NCBI GenBank assembly: GCA_016303065.1
Contig: JAEDMJ010000002.1
Location: forward strand, 31,014 to 95,013
Source: Clostridiales bacterium
Lineage (GTDB): Bacteria > Bacillota > Clostridia > Oscillospirales > QAMX01
Direction: 5' to 3'
Length of the DNA stretch: 64,000 nucleotides
The notes under the pieces were generated by a model. It was given only the letters and a program-made list of their open reading frames with translations, was not told the DNA's origin and searched no databases. Of this stretch, positions 59,819 to 64,000 are shown piece by piece (the stretch's first letter is position 1; each line of letters begins with the position of its first letter). The translations under genes were made by a program, and so were the position numbers.

Positions 59819-61102
59819 ATGAACGAGAAGTGGAAAATCAAATCCGCTCCGGCATATTCCGGCGGAAGGCTTTACCCCGTGCTTTTCAATTGCGGAAGCG
59901 GACTCAAGACAGATTACCCCGACGCCAGCGACGAGGATTCCCTTATGCACATCGTGCACGAAACCAACCGCGAAGAGTTTCTTTCATACTGCGGCGAACT
60001 GGAGAAAGCGGGAAATTCCCTTGTCTGGGAAAACAGAAACGAAACCGGAATTTTCCGCGAATACCGCGGCGAAAAGAGTTTCTACGTATATCACATCGAC
60101 AGCGAGGGAATAACCCGCATAATTGAAAACAATTCCGGCGTCTCCGTCCCCGAATTTGAGGATAAAGACTGCGCCTGCATCCACGGCAGCACCGCCCTTA
60201 TGCAGTTTGGCCTCTACTATTCCGACATGGTCCAGGGCACGACCTGCGACTGCGGAATGCTTTACGCCATCCGCCTCCGCTCCAACGAGGTCATCATCGT
60301 CGACGGCGGCGAACGCGAACAGGCTACCGAAGCCGCCGTTGAAGAATTCATGCTCCGCCTCCGCAGCCTCACGGGCAACCGGGACCGCATCGATATCGCC
60401 GCCTGGTTCTGCACCCACCCCCACGACGACCACATGGACTTCTTTGCAAAGCTTCTGAGAAAATACGGAAGCGAGCTCAATGTAAAGCGCGCCATGTTCA
60501 ATTTCCCCTCGCATCAGCTTTACAAAGACTCTCCCATAACCGCCGAAAGCACCCGAACAGTCAAGGAGCGGCTTTCCGGATGCCCCGGGCTCAAATATCT
60601 GAAGCTCCACACGGGGCAGACCTTCGAGCTCTGCGGCGCAAAAGTCGAGGTGCTCCTCACCCACGAGGACATCCTCTCCCGCCACGGCGACGACCGCCCC
60701 TACGAGGGCCTAAACGAAGCCAGCACCATTCTCCGCATAAGCTTCGACGGAACTTCCGTCATCTTCCTCGGAGACTGCCACGATTCAAACGGCGACGTGC
60801 TCATCGGCAGATATGCCCGCTCCGGCCTTGACTGCACCTTCCTCCAGGCCGCCCATCACTGCATCAATTCACTTTGGCAGTTCTACGGCTTCATAAAAAT
60901 GAAATACGTCCTCATCCCGGAGTGCAGATACATCATCCAAAAGCACCTCTGGGAAAATTACCGTGTCATCAGAAATTACTGCGAGGAACGCAACATCGTC
61001 GTCGCAGGCGATGCGACCTGCATCTTCTTTGCGGAAAACGGAAAACTGAGCAGCGAGCTCTATCCCGTTGCAGGCGGCCCCTACGACGGAAGCGAAATCT
61101 GA
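59819..61102 (+). CDS. Metallo-beta-lactamase-fold hydrolase with unusual N-terminal domain
   Basis: A 427-residue protein. The zinc motif THPHDDHMD (199-207) has H200, H202, D204 and H205; a possible ligand Asp lies in FLGDCHDS (about 316-323) and a His in QAAHHC (343-348). The C-terminal half resembles the MBL domain of ComEC-like proteins. The first 145 residues lack a recognised motif, with Cys in ACIHGS and TTCDCG. No signal peptide or membrane helix is seen. ATG 59819 is chosen over an in-frame GTG at 59810. It follows galT by 34 bases, so it may be cotranscribed. Substrate unknown. Confidence 0.75.
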   Translation: MNEKWKIKSAPAYSGGRLYPVLFNCGSGLKTDYPDASDEDSLMHIVHETNREEFLSYCGELEKAGNSLVWENRNETGIFREYRGEKSFYVYHIDSEGITRIIENNSGVSVPEFEDKDCACIHGSTALMQFGLYYSDMVQGTTCDCGMLYAIRLRSNEVIIVDGGEREQATEAAVEEFMLRLRSLTGNRDRIDIAAWFCTHPHDDHMDFFAKLLRKYGSELNVKRAMFNFPSHQLYKDSPITAESTRTVKERLSGCPGLKYLKLHTGQTFELCGAKVEVLLTHEDILSRHGDDRPYEGLNEASTILRISFDGTSVIFLGDCHDSNGDVLIGRYARSGLDCTFLQAAHHCINSLWQFYGFIKMKYVLIPECRYIIQKHLWENYRVIRNYCEERNIVVAGDATCIFFAENGKLSSELYPVAGGPYDGSEI

Positions 61103-61115
61103 AAAAAGTCCAAAA

Positions 61116-61161
61116 AACAGCATTCTCCGAAGGAGCCCTTCGGAGAATGCTGTTTTTTTTT
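61116..61161. terminator. Bidirectional terminator between the MBL gene and guaB
   Basis: A perfect 18-bp stem (61116-61133 with 61137-61154) with a 3-base loop and a T-run on the plus strand; on the minus strand A-rich bases give a T-run as well. Confidence 0.93.
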
Positions 61162-61172
61162 GCAAAAGTTTT

Positions 61173-62838
<1,666 letters not shown>

Positions 62839-62875
62839 TCCCTAATGTACAAGGCAAACGGACGGGAGTTTTTAA

Positions 62876-63805
62876 ATGAAACACGTTTTTGTCGTCAATC
62901 CGACGGCTGGAAGCCGAAACTGTCGGCACGAAATCGAGGAAATCCTCAAAAGCAGATGTTCCGGTTTTGACTGGGAGCTTTACGAAACCACCGGCCACGG
63001 AGACGCCGTCAATTATGTCCGCAAAAGGGCCCGCGCCTCCTCCGAACCAATCCGTTTCTACGCCTGCGGAGGGGACGGAACTCTCAACGAAGTCGCAAGC
63101 GGCGCGCTCGGCAGCAAGGCAAGCATCGGCGTTTACCCCTGCGGAAGCGGCAACGACTACGTCAAGCATTTCGGCGGCAAAAAAGCATTTCTGGACATTC
63201 CTTCCCTTATGAACGCGCCGGACATCCCCATTGACCTGATGAAGGTCGGAAAGCATTATTCGATAAACATCTGCGATTTCGGATTCGACACGGTTGTCGC
63301 CCGGACGATGGAAAAAGTGAAGAGAAAACCGATAATCGGCGGAAAAAACTCGTATACCACCGGCGTTATCTGGGCCGTTCTCACGGCCATGAAAAACAAA
63401 TGCGAAATTTGGGGAGACGGCGAAAAGCTCATCGACCGCAACATTCTTCTCTGTTCACTGGCCTGCGGAAGCCACGTGGGGGGGATGTTTCGCTGTGCCC
63501 CGTTCTCAAAATGCAGCGACGGGCTCATGGAAGTCTGCATCGTAAAACCCGTCTCGCGCCTGACTTTCATCCGCCTTGTGGGAAAATATGCCAAGGGCCT
63601 CCACCTTGAAAACGAACGCTTCAAAAAATTCATCGTCTACCGCCGGTGCAAAAAGATCCGGATCGTCGCTCCGGAGGACTTCTGCCTCTCACTTGACGGG
63701 GAAGTCACAAAAACCGGAAGCTGTACCGTCGAGGTGCTCCACAACGCGCTTCGCTTTGCCCTTCCCGCCGGCGCGCGGGAAACCGGAAAGGTTTTTGACG
63801 ACTGA
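62876..63805 (+). CDS. Diacylglycerol kinase family lipid kinase
   Basis: A 309-residue kinase of the DagK/YegS type that phosphorylates diacylglycerol or a related lipid. It starts MKHVFVVNPTAGSRN. The ATP loop GGDGTLNEVASG lies near 63-74, GSGNDYVKHFG follows, and CDGLMEV-type text (CSDGLMEVCIV) marks the C-terminal domain, which ends with LSLDGEVTKTG. Length is standard (290-310). ATG 62876 follows GGGAG. It is monocistronic. Confidence 0.9.
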   Translation: MKHVFVVNPTAGSRNCRHEIEEILKSRCSGFDWELYETTGHGDAVNYVRKRARASSEPIRFYACGGDGTLNEVASGALGSKASIGVYPCGSGNDYVKHFGGKKAFLDIPSLMNAPDIPIDLMKVGKHYSINICDFGFDTVVARTMEKVKRKPIIGGKNSYTTGVIWAVLTAMKNKCEIWGDGEKLIDRNILLCSLACGSHVGGMFRCAPFSKCSDGLMEVCIVKPVSRLTFIRLVGKYAKGLHLENERFKKFIVYRRCKKIRIVAPEDFCLSLDGEVTKTGSCTVEVLHNALRFALPAGARETGKVFDD

Positions 63806-63878
63806 GCTTTCGGGCTCTGAAAAAAATGTTTTGCCCTGCAAAAACAGACAGAAAAAAACAGCCCCCAAAAGGCGACTG

Positions 63879-63904
63879 TTCGGAAATCCGGCAGTCGCCT
63901 TTTT
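63879..63904 (+). terminator. Terminator after the lipid kinase gene
   Basis: AAGGCGACTG (63879-63888) pairs with CAGTCGCCTT (63892-63901) across a 3-base gap; a T-run follows (63901-63904). Confidence 0.75.
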
Positions 63905-63921
63905 GTGCATAAAACATAAGT

Positions 63922-63955
63922 AGGGGCGACGGGGAGCTTTAGCCCCGCCGCCCCT
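63922..63955. repeat. GC-rich inverted repeat at the right edge
   Basis: AGGGGCGACGGGG (63922-63934) and CCCCGCCGCCCCT (63943-63955) pair in 12 of 13 positions, with an 8-base loop and no T-run. It may be a copy of an intergenic repeat family. Nothing coding is seen to the end of the window. Confidence 0.5.
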
Positions 63956-64000
63956 GCGGTTCGTTTGAATAGAAGATACGATTGTCCCTATGTTACTTTA

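Overview
This 64 kb window looks like chromosome from a Gram-positive, endospore-lineage Bacillota, most likely an uncultured or gut-type clostridium with a fairly GC-rich genome. The evidence is a SpoIID homologue, an HrcA/CIRCE-controlled hrcA-grpE-dnaK-dnaJ operon, many consensus sigma-A promoters (TTGACA, 16-17 bp, TATAAT), type 2 GalT, and a single S10-spc-alpha ribosomal cluster in Bacillota order. The assignment below the phylum rests on inference only. No phage, insertion sequence, CRISPR array, tRNA or rRNA gene was recognised.

Layout. 0-12 kb: a flavodoxin-like gene and a glycerophosphodiesterase gene diverge around a perfect 34-bp palindrome. A carbohydrate block follows: an alpha-L-rhamnosidase-like hydrolase (GH78), two paralogous nucleotidyltransferases on either side of spoIID, galE, and a GH36 alpha-galactosidase. 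Then come three tandem small membrane proteins and radC. 12-17.5 kb: overlapping uvrB-uvrA and a 64-residue membrane protein with its own consensus promoter and terminator. 17.5-24 kb: the arginine operon argG-argC-argJ-argB-argD-argF, leftward. It can build citrulline from glutamate and carbamoyl phosphate and then argininosuccinate; argH and carAB are not in the window. 24-29.2 kb: the heat-shock operon. 29.2-30 kb: a hairpin-rich non-coding stretch.

30-46 kb: a leftward ribosomal superoperon from rpsJ to rplQ. It contains secY, adk, map, infA and rpoA, and includes rpmD and rpmJ, which are short and easily missed. A promoter about 455 bases upstream gives it a long leader. Divergent from it (46-50 kb) are mnmE, mnmG and rsmG, for tRNA wobble-uridine modification and 16S rRNA methylation.

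50-57.4 kb: a leftward sugar operon of L-fucose/D-arabinose isomerase, ribulokinase, a fructuronate-reductase-type SDR, an atypical PfkB sugar kinase and 6-phosphogluconate dehydrogenase, with an internal hairpin after the first gene. 57.5-61 kb: a possibly leaderless HTH-membrane regulator, type 2 galT and a metallo-beta-lactamase-fold protein. 61-64 kb: guaB, whose promoter lies in a 32-bp near-perfect palindrome, and a diacylglycerol-kinase-family gene.

Most of the window is well-known housekeeping. The strongest leads for something undescribed are the paired nucleotidyltransferases with their glycosidase and epimerase partners, the five-gene sugar operon with its unusual kinase, the two long palindromes at promoters, the small membrane protein, and the possibly leaderless HTH-membrane gene. 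I did not find a clear new defence, mobile or RNA-guided system.
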